64,000 bases of DNA from Agromyces luteolus (GCF_009729855.1 NZ_WODA01000002.1:124001-188000); one strand, 5' to 3'; positions 43,841 through 52,997 are shown, counted from the first letter of the stretch. Notes: a model not told the origin generated them from the sequence alone. A program made the numbers and translations.

Positions 43841-44479
43841 GTGGTCCCCGCATCCAACCTCTGGGCGTTCGTGCTGGCCTCGGTGGTGCTCATCGTCATC
43901 CCCGGGCCGAGCGTGCTGTTCGTCATCGGGCGGTCGCTCGCGCTGGGACGCATGGGCGGCCTGCTGAGCGTCCTCGGGAACGCGATCGGCATGCTGCCGC
44001 TCGTCGCGGCCGTCGCGCTCGGCGTGGGCACGGTCGTCGCCCAGTCGGTGGCCCTGTTCACGGCGCTCAAGATCGCGGGTGCGCTGTACCTCGTCTACCT
44101 CGGCGTGCAGGCGATCCGTCACCGAGCGGATGCCGCGGACGCCGTCGCGCGCCAGGTCGCGCCCCGGTCCCCGTGGCGCCTGCTCGGCGAGGGCGTCGTC
44201 GTCGGCGTCACGAACCCCAAGACGATCGCGTTCTTCGTCGCGGTGCTGCCGCAGTTCGTCGACTTCCACGCCGGAGCCATCCCCATGCAGCTGGCGATGC
44301 TCGGTACGGCGTTCGTGGTGCTCGCGCTCGCGTGCGACTCGGCCTGGGCGCTCGCGGCCGGGACGGCTCGCGACTGGTTCGCGCGATCGCCGCGCCGGGC
44401 CTCGCACCTCGCGGCCTCGGGCGGCGTCATGATGATCGGCCTCGGCGGAGTGCTGGCGCTGTCGGGGAACAAGCACTAG
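43841..44479 (+). CDS. LysE family amino acid/metabolite exporter
   Basis: A 212-residue inner-membrane exporter with six hydrophobic segments. ASNLWAFVLASVVLIVIPGP plus SVLFVIGRSLALGRMGGL is the LysE/RhtB family opening; then LKIAGALYLVYLGVQAIRHR, GEGVVVGVTNPKTIAFFVAV and PQFVDFHAG. An in-frame ATG 12 codons upstream is possible, but the -10 box lies between the two. Divergent from MarR, which probably represses it. Confidence 0.87.
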   Translation: MVPASNLWAFVLASVVLIVIPGPSVLFVIGRSLALGRMGGLLSVLGNAIGMLPLVAAVALGVGTVVAQSVALFTALKIAGALYLVYLGVQAIRHRADAADAVARQVAPRSPWRLLGEGVVVGVTNPKTIAFFVAVLPQFVDFHAGAIPMQLAMLGTAFVVLALACDSAWALAAGTARDWFARSPRRASHLAASGGVMMIGLGGVLALSGNKH

Positions 44480-44522
44480 AACGGTCGGTGGAGCGGGGCC
44501 GGCACCCGGGATCGGAGGAGTC

Positions 44523-44744
44523 ATGGCCAAGGCGAAGCAGTGGAGCGACCTCAGTCGGGGTCAGCAGGTCAGGGGGATCGTCGGCGCCGTCATCCAGTTG
44601 GCGCTCGCGTCCGCCGCATGGGCCGACCTGGCCAAGCGCGACGAGAAGGACGTGAACGGACGCAAGTGGGTCTGGGCGGTCGTCATCGCCGTGAACTACA
44701 TCGGGCCGATCTCGTACTTCCTGTTCGGTCGACGCGTCGACTGA
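44523..44744 (+). CDS. Small PLDc_N-domain membrane protein
   Basis: A 73-residue protein: basic start, one amphipathic helix (VRGIVGAVIQLALASAAWAD), then the short PLDc_N membrane motif WVWAVVIAVNYIGPISYFLF and GRR, found at the N-terminus of cardiolipin synthases and in stand-alone short proteins. GGAGGAG before the ATG is a good ribosome-binding site. Role unknown. Follows the LysE gene by 43 bases. Confidence 0.75.
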   Translation: MAKAKQWSDLSRGQQVRGIVGAVIQLALASAAWADLAKRDEKDVNGRKWVWAVVIAVNYIGPISYFLFGRRVD

Positions 44745-44756
44745 CGCGACGACCGC

Positions 44757-45293
44757 TCAGTCGCGGTTGACGGTGCCGATGAGGATCCCACGCGCGAGCG
44801 CGTGCGTGAAGCAGCGGATGCCGAGGACCGCGGGCGTCGACGCCGGGTCGAGGTCGAGGCTCGGCACGTCGAGGGCGTGCACCACGAACACGTAGCGATG
44901 CACCCCCGTGCCGCGCGGCGGCGCCGCGCCGCCGAAGCCGCGATCGCCGTCCTCATTGGCCAGCACCATCGACCCCTCGGGCAGCGGCGGCCCGCCGGGC
45001 GTCCCGACGCCGGCGTCGAGGCTCGTGGTCTCGAGCGGCAGGTTCAGCACGGCCCAGTGCCACCAGCCCGACCCCGTCGGCGCGTCCGGATCGAGGCAGG
45101 TCACGGCGAAGCCGCGCGTGCGCTCGGGGAATCCGCTCCACGACAGCTGCGGCGAGCGGTCGACCCCACCCGCGCCATGGCTCCACTGCGGCCGCGCGAG
45201 CGGCCCGCCGTCGTCGAAGTCCGTGCTGGTCACGGTGAAGGAGTCCACGGGTCGGAGTCGCTGCAACGCTCCGTAGGGGTCCACGTCGAGCAT
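44757..45293 (-). CDS. YbhB/YbcL family (PEBP, Raf-kinase-inhibitor-like) protein
   Basis: A 178-residue phosphatidylethanolamine-binding-protein fold. Seen: PQLSWSGFPERTRGFAVTCL, DPDAPTGSGWWHWAVLNLP (the DPDxP and GxxHW motif), YGGAAPP-type GFGGAAPPRGTGVHRYVFVV with the PPxGxHRY ligand loop. Bacterial members have unknown targets. AGGAGGAT precedes the ATG. Divergent from trhO over 142 bases. Confidence 0.88.
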   Translation of the reverse strand: MLDVDPYGALQRLRPVDSFTVTSTDFDDGGPLARPQWSHGAGGVDRSPQLSWSGFPERTRGFAVTCLDPDAPTGSGWWHWAVLNLPLETTSLDAGVGTPGGPPLPEGSMVLANEDGDRGFGGAAPPRGTGVHRYVFVVHALDVPSLDLDPASTPAVLGIRCFTHALARGILIGTVNRD

Positions 45294-45423
45294 GCGCGAT
45301 CCTCCTGCTCGGTCGACGGTCGGCCTGTCGCTGACCGGGTGGTTGTGCGGGCAGGGTACGTCCGACGCGGATGCCGCCGCCCGCGCACACGCCGCGTCGC
45401 GGCATCCGCCCAGCCTGCACCCC

Positions 45424-45429
45424 TAGGAT
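45424..45429 (+). promoter_or_regulatory. -10 box TAGGAT of trhO
   Basis: TAGGAT ends six bases before the GTG start; leaderless. Confidence 0.55.
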
Positions 45430-45435
45430 CTCGGG

Positions 45436-46335
45436 GTGCCGACGCCCAAGATCCTGCTGTTCTACGCCTTCACGCCGCTCGCCGACCCCGACGCGATCCG
45501 GCTGTGGCAGCGCGACTTGGCCGAGGGGCTCGGCCTGCGCGGGCGCGTGCTCGTCTCGAAGGACGGCCTGAACGGCACCCTCGGCGGCGAGATGGGCGCG
45601 CTCAAGCGCTACCTGCGGAAGACCAAGGAGTACGCGGGCTTCCGCGGGCTGGACGTGAAGTGGAGCGAGGGCACCGGACTCGACGACGACCTGCGGAGCG
45701 TCGACTTCCCGAAGCTCAGCGTCAAGGTGCGCGACGAGATCGTCTCCTTCGGCGCGCCCGGCGAGCTCGTCGTCGACGAGTCGGGCGTGGTCGGGGGCGG
45801 CGCGCGGCTCTCGCCGGAAGCGCTGCACGCCCTGGTCGCGGAGCGCGGCGACGAGGTGGTCTTCTTCGACGGCCGCAACGCGGTCGAGGCCGCGATCGGA
45901 CGCTTCCGCGACGCCATCGTCCCGCCGACCGAGACGACGCGCGACTTCGTCGGACTGCTCGACTCGGGCGCGTACGACCACCTGAAGGGTCGCCCGGTCG
46001 TGACGTACTGCACGGGCGGCATCCGCTGCGAGGTGCTCTCGAGCCTCATGGCGAACCGCGGCTTCGGCGAGGTGTACCAGCTCGAGGGCGGCATCGTGCG
46101 ATACGGCGAGCGCTTCGGCGACGACGGGCTGTGGGAGGGCTCGCTCTACGTCTTCGACGGGCGCGGGTCGGTCGACTTCAGCGACCACGCCACGATCGTC
46201 GGCGTCTGCGAGGGCTGCGGCGCGGCGACCAACCGCACGGTGAACTGCACGGATGCCTCGTGCCGCGCGCAGCTCGTGCGCTGCGAGGCGTGCACGCCCG
46301 CGTGGTGCGCCGAGCACGCGGCATCCGTCGCCTGA
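45436..46335 (+). CDS. trhO: Oxygen-dependent tRNA uridine(34) hydroxylase, rhodanese family
   Basis: TrhO (YceA) hydroxylates U34 of some tRNAs, an early step to oxyacetyl-uridine. The 299 residues have the N-terminal acylphosphatase-like part ([37 protein letters not shown]), the rhodanese domain with the catalytic loop [17 protein letters not shown] (two Cys), [20 protein letters not shown], and a C-terminal zinc-like cysteine cluster [33 protein letters not shown]. Length and order match the family. Confidence 0.92.
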   Translation: MPTPKILLFYAFTPLADPDAIRLWQRDLAEGLGLRGRVLVSKDGLNGTLGGEMGALKRYLRKTKEYAGFRGLDVKWSEGTGLDDDLRSVDFPKLSVKVRDEIVSFGAPGELVVDESGVVGGGARLSPEALHALVAERGDEVVFFDGRNAVEAAIGRFRDAIVPPTETTRDFVGLLDSGAYDHLKGRPVVTYCTGGIRCEVLSSLMANRGFGEVYQLEGGIVRYGERFGDDGLWEGSLYVFDGRGSVDFSDHATIVGVCEGCGAATNRTVNCTDASCRAQLVRCEACTPAWCAEHAASVA

Positions 46336-46369
46336 CGCGCCCGCGCGGCAGCCCGCAGCGGAACTCGCC

Positions 46370-47851
46370 TCACCGGCTCGCCGAACGCTCCCGACGCCCG
46401 CGCCGCGTGCGCGACTGCCGCGCGAACGCGCGCGCGTCACGGCTCGAGAGCGCGAGCAGCAGCAGGATGTCGAGCGCGACGGTGACGAACGTCGTCCGAA
46501 CGGTGACCTCGGCCGAACCGGTGAACGACTCGATCGCCGTGCCCGTGATGCTGATCGTCGCGAAGAGCATCACCGCGATGCGCGAGAAGTTGCCGCCGGC
46601 CCAGATCCGCCAGGCGAACACGGCCTGGATCGCCAGTGAGATGCCGAAGAAGACGACCACCGCGACGAGGGCACCTCGCGCGACCGCGAGCGAGTCCGGG
46701 TCGGACGACGCGTCGATGCCGAGCTCCTCCCGGAGCACCTGGTCCCACTGGAGCGCGACCGCGGCGACCCAGACGATGCCGGCGAGGACGCGGAGGACGA
46801 CGACCACGACGCCGAACGCGGTCGCGCTCGGCCGGGGCATCCGCCGCACGGGCTCGCGTTCGGCCAATCGCAGCGGCGATTCGAACGCCGCCCGCTTCTC
46901 GACGGGCTCGGTTCCCCCGACGGGCGAGGCGACGGGGCGTGAGGCTGCGACGGATGCCTCGGCCTCGCCGGTCGCCGAGCGCGTCGGAGCGGGCTCGGCC
47001 GCGGGCTCGGCCTCGGTCGGTGCGCCCACCCGCACGACGGGCAGGTCGCCGTCGGTGCGGATCGTGTCGCCGCCGCCGTTGCGCGAGTGGTACCCGGTCG
47101 AGAAGTCGCGGAGGACCTCGACGTGGATGCTCGGATCGGCCGCGACGAGCGTGGCGATGATGTGGTCGCGTTCGACGTCGATGTCGGCGTCGATCTTGTG
47201 CGTGACCTGGAGCGTGAACAGCGAGAAGCCCACCGATCGGTCGAACGTGCCGGCCGCCAGCCAGTCGACCCGGCGCCCGCCGGGCAGGAGCCAGCCGTCG
47301 GGCGTGCGCCAGAACCGCACGTGGTGGCGCTTGGCCGGGTTGCCCGCGACCTCCTGCTGGTAGGCGAAGTCCTGCTTCATGCCGAAGAGGAACAGCGGGC
47401 TCACCGGCGCCTCGTCGTAGCTGCGCCGCGTGATCGTCGACGTGATGATGCGCCGGCTCGACGCGAGCGTCACGTCGTCGGCGCGCGTCCAGCCCGCGGC
47501 CCGCATCGCGGCGTGCAGCGCCTCCTCGTCGCCGTCGAACGCGAGGTTGACGGGGTCGCCGAGCAGGCCGTCGCTGGTGCGCGTGCGGCCGATGAAGTAG
47601 TCGGGCACGTAGATCGTCGTGAGGATGCGGTGCAGGCGCGGGAGCACGAGGTAGGCCAGCACGAGCCAGAACACGAGGAAGAAGCCGATGCCCGCCCAGC
47701 CGAACTCGAACGACTGGTTGAAGATCAGCCACGCGAGCCAGACCGATGCGGCGCCGGCGAACACGAAGAAGAACCCGTCGAGCAGGCTCGTGAACGACGT
47801 GCGCGGCGGCAGCGGCGGAGGCGGCTTCTCGTCCGCGACATCCGCCCGCAT
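46370..47851 (-). CDS. LssY C-terminal-domain membrane protein
   Basis: A 493-residue membrane protein. Two helices at about 15-66 (FTSLLDGFFFVFAGAASVWL; IGFFLVFWLVLAYLVLP), then the LssY_C domain (about 80-260: GLLGDPVNLAFDGDEEALHA, RHHVRFWRTPDGWLLPGG, AAGTFDRSVGFSLFTLQVTH, KIDADIDVERDHIIATLV), a Pro/Glu/Ala-rich linker and three or four C-terminal helices (340-470). LssY_C is found in the Legionella lssXYZ secretion locus; function unknown. A TAGCAT -10 box six bases before the ATG fixes the start. Confidence 0.8.
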   Translation of the reverse strand: MRADVADEKPPPPLPPRTSFTSLLDGFFFVFAGAASVWLAWLIFNQSFEFGWAGIGFFLVFWLVLAYLVLPRLHRILTTIYVPDYFIGRTRTSDGLLGDPVNLAFDGDEEALHAAMRAAGWTRADDVTLASSRRIITSTITRRSYDEAPVSPLFLFGMKQDFAYQQEVAGNPAKRHHVRFWRTPDGWLLPGGRRVDWLAAGTFDRSVGFSLFTLQVTHKIDADIDVERDHIIATLVAADPSIHVEVLRDFSTGYHSRNGGGDTIRTDGDLPVVRVGAPTEAEPAAEPAPTRSATGEAEASVAASRPVASPVGGTEPVEKRAAFESPLRLAEREPVRRMPRPSATAFGVVVVVLRVLAGIVWVAAVALQWDQVLREELGIDASSDPDSLAVARGALVAVVVFFGISLAIQAVFAWRIWAGGNFSRIAVMLFATISITGTAIESFTGSAEVTVRTTFVTVALDILLLLALSSRDARAFARQSRTRRGRRERSASR

Positions 47852-47857
47852 GCCTGC

Positions 47858-47863
47858 ATGCTA
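47858..47863 (-). promoter_or_regulatory. -10 box TAGCAT of the LssY_C gene
   Basis: TAGCAT on the minus strand ends six bases before the ATG; leaderless. Confidence 0.5.
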
Positions 47864-47952
47864 GCGCCAGTCACCGCGTGGCCGACCGGGCCGTGAGCGC
47901 GTCTCGCCGCGGCAGCGATCCTCACGCCGGCGACATCCTCGCCGCCCGAGCA

Positions 47953-47985
47953 GGGAGAAAGGTATCCCCGGGCTACCTTTCTCCC
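47953..47985. repeat. Palindromic repeat family F4, copy 1 (possible terminator)
   Basis: GGGAGAAAGGTA and TACCTTTCTCCC are perfect 12-base arms around TCCCCGGGC. It lies 43 bases beyond the aldehyde dehydrogenase stop, in the right place to end that operon. Confidence 0.7.
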
Positions 47986-48028
47986 ACCTCCGAGGGCGGG
48001 AACGTCTCGCGCGGGCGGCCCGGGACGC

Positions 48029-49486
48029 TCAGGCGGGACGGAAGCCCGACGTCTCGGGCGGCGGCGCGTGCCGGATCATGAGGTGCCGCGTGACCGAGTA
48101 GTCGAGCAGCGGCTCGAGCGACATGTCCTTGCCGAAGCCGGAGCCCTTGACCCCGCCGTGCGGGGCCTCGGAGGCGATCGGCAGGTGGTCGTTGACCCAC
48201 GTGACGCCGACGTCGAGCGACTGGCTGACGCGCATCGCCCGGGCGACGTCCGAGGTCCAGACCGACGACGCGAGCCCGTAGGCGCTGTCGTTGGCGAGGC
48301 GGATGCCGTCGGCCTCGCCGTCGAACGGCAGGGCGACGAGCACGGGCCCGAAGACCTCGCCCTGCACGATCTCCGACGACTGGGCGGCGCCCACGAGGAG
48401 GGTCGGCGCGTAGTACGACCCGGTGCGGTCGATCGCGTGGCCGCCGACCAGGGCCTCCGCGCCCTCGGCGACGGCCCGCGAGACGAACCCGTCGACGCGG
48501 TCACGGTGCCCGCGCGAGATGAGCGGGCCGATGTGCGTGTCGGCGTCCATCGGGTCGCCCGCGACGACGCCCGCGAGTGCCTGCCGCAGCGCGGCGACGC
48601 CGTCGTCGAACACCGACCGCTCGAGGTAGACGCGCGTGGCGGCCGTGCAGTCCTGGCCCGTGTTGTAGGTCGCGCCGAGCGCGACCGCCTGCGCCATCGC
48701 GCCGAGGTCGGCGTCCGCGAACACGATCACGGGCGCCTTGCCGCCGAGCTCGAGGTGCACGCGCTTGACGCCCTCGACGGCGCCGCGCATGACGGCCTTG
48801 CCGGTCTGCGTCGACCCGGTGACGCTCACCATGTCGACCTCGCGGTGCGCGACGAGCGCCTGGCCGACCTCGGCGTCGCCCGTGACGACGTTGAAGAGGC
48901 CCGCGGGCAGTCCCGCCTCGACGGCGAGTTCGGCGAGGCGGAGCGTCGTGCGCGGGGTCGCGGGCGCGGGCTTCACGATCACCGCGTTGCCCGCGGCGAG
49001 CGCGGGCCCCGCCTTCCAGATCGCCATGATGAGCGGGAAGTTCCACGGCGTGATGCCCGCGACGACGCCGACCGGCCGGCGGGTGAGGATCGAGGTGTAG
49101 CCGTTCGAGAAGGAGCCGGCGCCCGTGCCGTCGAGGGAGCGTGCTGCACCTGCGAAGAACCGAAGGTTGTCGATGGCGAACGGGAGCTCGCCGTCGAACG
49201 CGGTCGTCCACGGCTTGCCCGAGTCCTCGACCTCGAGCGTCGCGAGGTGCTCGGCGTCGGCCTCGATCGCGTCGGCGAGGCGGAGCAGCGCGAGCGAGCG
49301 CTCCCCGGGCGTCTTCGCGGCCCAGTCGGGCTGGGCGGCGCGGGCCGCGGCGGCGGCCTCGTCGACGTCGGCGAGGCCCGACTCGCGGTAGGCCGCGACC
49401 TCCTCCTCGCTCGCCGGGTTCACGATGACGGCGTCGCCGCCCGTGCCGGCGCGGTACTCGCCGATGAAGGTGCCGGTGGTGGTCAT
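48029..49486 (-). CDS. Aminobutyraldehyde/betaine-aldehyde-type dehydrogenase
   Basis: NAD(P)-dependent aldehyde dehydrogenase of 485 residues, nearest in pattern to gamma-aminobutyraldehyde dehydrogenases of putrescine breakdown. Seen: VVAGITPWNFPLIMAIWKAG (cofactor), GSTQTGKAVM, catalytic Glu in LELGGKAPVIVF, catalytic Cys in NTGQDCTAATRVYLE, and EVFGPVLVALPF. Begins 13 bases after the FAD amine oxidase stop, third gene of the MGT-oxidase-dehydrogenase operon, so it should oxidise the aldehyde made by that oxidase. Confidence 0.9.
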   Translation of the reverse strand: MTTTGTFIGEYRAGTGGDAVIVNPASEEEVAAYRESGLADVDEAAAAARAAQPDWAAKTPGERSLALLRLADAIEADAEHLATLEVEDSGKPWTTAFDGELPFAIDNLRFFAGAARSLDGTGAGSFSNGYTSILTRRPVGVVAGITPWNFPLIMAIWKAGPALAAGNAVIVKPAPATPRTTLRLAELAVEAGLPAGLFNVVTGDAEVGQALVAHREVDMVSVTGSTQTGKAVMRGAVEGVKRVHLELGGKAPVIVFADADLGAMAQAVALGATYNTGQDCTAATRVYLERSVFDDGVAALRQALAGVVAGDPMDADTHIGPLISRGHRDRVDGFVSRAVAEGAEALVGGHAIDRTGSYYAPTLLVGAAQSSEIVQGEVFGPVLVALPFDGEADGIRLANDSAYGLASSVWTSDVARAMRVSQSLDVGVTWVNDHLPIASEAPHGGVKGSGFGKDMSLEPLLDYSVTRHLMIRHAPPPETSGFRPA

Positions 49487-49499
49487 GGAGTGGTGCCTT

Positions 49500-50912
49500 T
49501 CAGGAGTTGAAGCCGAGGCCGAAGCGGTCGAGGGTGCGCAGCCACAGGTTGCGGCGGCCCTCGTGGGCGTCGGCGGCGAGGATGCTGCGGCGCGTGTACT
49601 GGATGATCGGGTTCCGGAACGGCTCGGGCGGGACGGGGAACGGCCGCCGGCGCACGATGTCGTAGCGGAGGCGCGAGGTCGGCTCGCCCGCGAGGAGGTC
49701 GAGGGCGACATCCGCACTGAACCGGGAGGCGCCGACCCCGAGGCCGGTGTGCCCGACCGCGTAGGCGACGCGTCCGCCGCGGGCCGTGCCGTAGGCGGCC
49801 GTGAACCGGGTCGTCGAGTCGATCGGCCCGGCCCAGCGGTGCGTGAAGCGAACGCCCTCGAGCTGCGGGAACGTCTCGGCGAAGTGCCGTGCGAGCAGCG
49901 CGTGCGATCCGCCCTGCTGCTCGTAGGCCGCGTCGACGCGGCCACCGCGGTGGTAGACCGCGTCCCAGCCGCCGAAGAGGATCCGCCCGTCGGCGGTGGG
50001 CCGGTAGTAGTGGAACTGGTTGCCGGCGTCGGTGAGCCCCTGCCCCTCCGCCCAGCCGATCGACTCGCGCTGCGCGGCGGTGAGCGGCTCGGTCATGAGC
50101 ACGTGGTCGTAGAGCGGCATGATGTACGACCCGAGGCGCCTGAGCGGCGCCGGGTAGGCGGCCGTCGCGACGATCGCCCCGCGCGCGACCACCTCGCCGC
50201 CGTCGGTGCGCACCACGACCCCCCCGCCGGAGCGGTCGATCCCGGTCACGCGCGACCCGTCGTTGATCCGCACGCCGCGCCGCTCGAGCTCGGCCGCCAT
50301 GCCCCACGCGAGCCGCGCCGGGTCGACGAGCACCGTGCCCGTGCGGTCGCGGAGCCCGGCCAGGTAGGTCGGCGAGTGCACGTCGGCCTGCACCTCGTCG
50401 CGCGACTGCAGCTCGAGTGCGACGCCGTGGCGGGCGCCGAGCTCGGCCGCCTCGCGGAGGCCCGCGACCTGCCACTCCTCGACCGCGAGCGTGGTCTTGC
50501 CGACCCGCCGCAGGTCGCAGTCGATGCCCGCCGCCTCGATCGTCGCGACGAGGTCGGCGAGGTTCCGCTCGCCCTCCTCGTGCAGCGCGCCGACCTGGTC
50601 GGGCCACACCATGGTGCCGTGGGCGAGCCCGTGCGTGAGCGACGACGCGACGAACCCGCCGTTGCGGCCGCTGGCCCCGTAGCCGACGCGCTCGGCCTCG
50701 AGCACGACGACGGATGCCGCCTCCCCGCGCTCGAGCGCCCGCCACGCCGCCCACAGGCCCGTGAACCCGGCACCCACGACGACGAGGTCGGCCTCGTGCC
50801 GGCCGGCGAGGGCCGGGCGCTCGGCCGGCGCGTCGGGACGGTCGGTCCAGTACGGCCTGGGCGCGGCGTCCGAGATCGCCGCGGCCGCGGCATCCGTCAT
50901 CGAAGGGCTCAC
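49500..50912 (-). CDS. FAD-dependent amine oxidoreductase (DAO family, gamma-glutamylputrescine-oxidase-like)
   Basis: A 470-residue flavoenzyme. The Rossmann motif ADLVVVGAGFTGLWAAWRAL, ERVGYGASGRNGGFVASSLT and a C-terminal TAAYGTARGGRVAYAVGHTG with LGVGASRFSADVALDLLAGE give the D-amino-acid-oxidase family pattern seen in PuuB-type oxidases, which turn an amine into an aldehyde, ammonia and peroxide. The GTG start overlaps the glycosyltransferase stop (GTGA); an ATG four codons later is the alternative. The following dehydrogenase would take the aldehyde. Confidence 0.88.
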   Translation of the reverse strand: MSPSMTDAAAAAISDAAPRPYWTDRPDAPAERPALAGRHEADLVVVGAGFTGLWAAWRALERGEAASVVVLEAERVGYGASGRNGGFVASSLTHGLAHGTMVWPDQVGALHEEGERNLADLVATIEAAGIDCDLRRVGKTTLAVEEWQVAGLREAAELGARHGVALELQSRDEVQADVHSPTYLAGLRDRTGTVLVDPARLAWGMAAELERRGVRINDGSRVTGIDRSGGGVVVRTDGGEVVARGAIVATAAYPAPLRRLGSYIMPLYDHVLMTEPLTAAQRESIGWAEGQGLTDAGNQFHYYRPTADGRILFGGWDAVYHRGGRVDAAYEQQGGSHALLARHFAETFPQLEGVRFTHRWAGPIDSTTRFTAAYGTARGGRVAYAVGHTGLGVGASRFSADVALDLLAGEPTSRLRYDIVRRRPFPVPPEPFRNPIIQYTRRSILAADAHEGRRNLWLRTLDRFGLGFNS

Positions 50913-52255
50913 TCGGCCCCCGACGCGCCCGAGCCGACGCCGGCGCCGACCGGGAGCCCGACGCCCGCGATGATCTCGGCGGCCTTCGCGACGCCGTGAC
51001 GCGAGCGGATGGCGGCGCCCGCCGCCTCGGAACGGGCGTGGAGCGCGTCGTCGGCGAGGAGCTCCGTGACCGCTGCACGGAGCTCGTCGGCCGTGAAGCC
51101 GTAGGTGTCGAGGCGGCGGCCGTAGCCCTGCTCGTCGACGCGCTGGGCGTTGTCGTACTGGTCCCAGAAGAGCGGCAGCAGGATCATCGGCTTGCCGAAG
51201 TGCATGGCCTCGGTCGTCGTGTTGTTGCCGCCGTGCGTGATCACGAGGTCGGCGAGCGGCAGCAGCTTCGTCTGCGGCAGGAACTCGGCGCCCCACATGT
51301 TGCCGGCGAGCTCGAACTCGTCGTGCAGCGGACCCTTCGAGACGATGACGTTCACGGGCACGTCGGCGAGCGCGTCGATGACGCGCTGCATCAGCTCGAC
51401 GTCGGCCGAGCCGAGCGAGCCGAGGCTGAAGTAGACGAGCGGCCGGCTGCCGTCGGTGAACGAGGCGGGCAGGTCGGCCGGCTCCTGCTCGGTCTCGCGC
51501 ACCGAGGAGTCGAGGCGGTGCCAGGTCTCGTCGAGCGGGCGCACGTCGGTGTAGTCGAGCTCTTCGGGGTAGACGTAGAGGTTCGCGTCGCCCGTGTGGA
51601 TGAACTCGAGGTCGGGCAGCGGCGCGGCGCCCTGCTCCTGCACCCACGCGTCGAACGACTCCCAGAGCGGCCGATGCGTGCGCTCGTACTCGGCGCGGAA
51701 CGCCGCCCAGCCCTCGCGGTCGTCCTTGCCGAGGCCCGAGAACACCGGCGCGATGTCGTCACCCGGAACCTCGAGCGGGTTGCAGCTCATGATGCGCACG
51801 AACGGCACGCCGGCGGTCACGAGCGCGGGGAAGGCGAGCACGTTGTCCTCGATGATGACGTCGGGCCGAACGCGGCCGATGATCGCCTTCAGCTGCGGCT
51901 CGCAGTACTTCGCGCCGTTGACGAGCTCCTCCCAGATCGGGAGCGTCACGGTCTCCAGCTGCTCGGCGGTCGTCTTCCGGAACTCCGGCGCGACCTCCTT
52001 GATGTAGTCCTTCCAGAACTGGCCCGCGTCCTGCTCGGCCTCCTCCTCGCCCTCGACCGGCTCGGGGGCCGGCGCCAGGTCGACGAGGTCCTCCTCGAAG
52101 CCCAGCGCGGTGAGCTTGCCCTGCCACGACCGCTCCGCGGCGAAGACCACGCGGTGCCCCTGCTTCAGCAGCTCGTTGGCGATGCCGATGCAGTTGTTGG
52201 TCGGCCCGTAGGCGCTCTCGGGCATGAAGAGGAAGGTGCGGCGAGCGTCGGTCAT
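50909..52255 (-). CDS. MGT-family UDP-sugar-dependent glycosyltransferase
   Basis: A 448-residue GT-B enzyme of the macrolide-glycosyltransferase/UGT group. N-terminal acceptor half: FLFMPESAYGPTNNCIGIAN, ELLKQGHRVVFAAE; an acidic insertion EPVEGEEEAEQDAG near 65-80; C-terminal donor half: PLVYFSLGSLGSADVELMQR, KLLPLADLVITHGGNNTTTE and MILLPLFWDQYDNAQRV, the HGG and DQ motifs of the UGT signature. It is the first gene of an operon with an amine oxidase and an aldehyde dehydrogenase, an uncommon partner. GGAG five bases before the ATG fixes the start over an upstream in-frame ATG. Acceptor unknown. Confidence 0.85.
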   Translation of the reverse strand: MTDARRTFLFMPESAYGPTNNCIGIANELLKQGHRVVFAAERSWQGKLTALGFEEDLVDLAPAPEPVEGEEEAEQDAGQFWKDYIKEVAPEFRKTTAEQLETVTLPIWEELVNGAKYCEPQLKAIIGRVRPDVIIEDNVLAFPALVTAGVPFVRIMSCNPLEVPGDDIAPVFSGLGKDDREGWAAFRAEYERTHRPLWESFDAWVQEQGAAPLPDLEFIHTGDANLYVYPEELDYTDVRPLDETWHRLDSSVRETEQEPADLPASFTDGSRPLVYFSLGSLGSADVELMQRVIDALADVPVNVIVSKGPLHDEFELAGNMWGAEFLPQTKLLPLADLVITHGGNNTTTEAMHFGKPMILLPLFWDQYDNAQRVDEQGYGRRLDTYGFTADELRAAVTELLADDALHARSEAAGAAIRSRHGVAKAAEIIAGVGLPVGAGVGSGASGAE

Positions 52256-52286
52256 GGCGACTCCGTTCATCGATTCTTTGCAGCAG

Positions 52287-52292
52287 GTTATA
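52287..52292 (-). promoter_or_regulatory. -10 box TATAAC of the MGT operon
   Basis: TATAAC on the minus strand lies 32 bases before the glycosyltransferase ATG, leaving a leader with a ribosome-binding site. Confidence 0.45.
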
Positions 52293-52313
52293 GAGAATTC
52301 AGCACACCCGGAA

Positions 52314-52328
52314 CCCTGTTTCACAGGG
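52314..52328. promoter_or_regulatory. Candidate TetR operator at the divergent amine-cluster promoter
   Basis: CCCTGT-TTC-ACAGGG is a perfect inverted repeat placed over the -35 region of the leftward operon and 11 bases before the TAACAT -10 (52340-52345) of the TetR gene. Confidence 0.55.
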
Positions 52329-52388
52329 ACGATCCGGGCTAACATTGCGGGGCAGTGCAGACAATCTGTCCGCTCGGGAGGGAGCACG

Positions 52389-52997
52389 ATGGCGAGGCCC
52401 AAGCGGCAGGAGGAGCGGCGCAGCCAGCTGGTGGCGGCGGCGCAGCGCGCGATCGCGGCGCACGGCCCCGACGGGGCGCGCCTCAACCGCGTGGCGGAGG
52501 AGGCGGGGCTCACCTCCGGCGCGGTGCTGTACTACTACCCCGACATCGACGAGCTCATGTTCGAGGCGAACCGGGCCGGCATGGAGCGCTTCTACGAGGG
52601 CCGCGTCCGCATGCTCGAGGGGCTGCCCGACGACCCCGTGGTGCGCCTCGTCGCGCTCATCGACTCCGGCCTGCCGAGCGGCTCCGACGACACCGAGGTG
52701 CGCCTGCTCTGCGAGCTCGGCGGGTCGGCCGGGCGCAACCCGCTCATGGCGTCGCTGCTCACGACGCTCTACGACCGCCAGGTCGGCATGTACCAGGTCG
52801 TGCTCGAGCAGGGTGCCGCGCGCGGGTTGTTCGCGCTCGCGCAGCCGACGCTCGTCATCGCGCGCAACCTCGTCGCGCTGGAGGACGCGTACGGCTACCG
52901 CATCGTCGCGAAGCACCCGACGCTCGACCGCGCCGCGGCGGCCGAGCTCCTGCGCGAGTACGCGCGACTGGCGACGGGTCACGCGCTGACGTCCTGA
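52389..52997 (+). CDS. TetR family regulator of the amine/aminosugar cluster
   Basis: A 202-residue TetR/BetI-like repressor: QLVAAAQRAIAAHGPDGARL, NRVAEEAGLTSGAVLYYYPD and IDELMFEANRAG form the HTH region (about 10-60); the ligand domain has VRLVALIDSGLPSGSDDTEV. GGAGGGAG lies before the ATG. Divergent from the MGT operon with an inverted repeat between them, so it probably controls that operon and perhaps the convergent importer, whose last 19 bases overlap it. Confidence 0.88.
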   Translation: MARPKRQEERRSQLVAAAQRAIAAHGPDGARLNRVAEEAGLTSGAVLYYYPDIDELMFEANRAGMERFYEGRVRMLEGLPDDPVVRLVALIDSGLPSGSDDTEVRLLCELGGSAGRNPLMASLLTTLYDRQVGMYQVVLEQGAARGLFALAQPTLVIARNLVALEDAYGYRIVAKHPTLDRAAAAELLREYARLATGHALTS

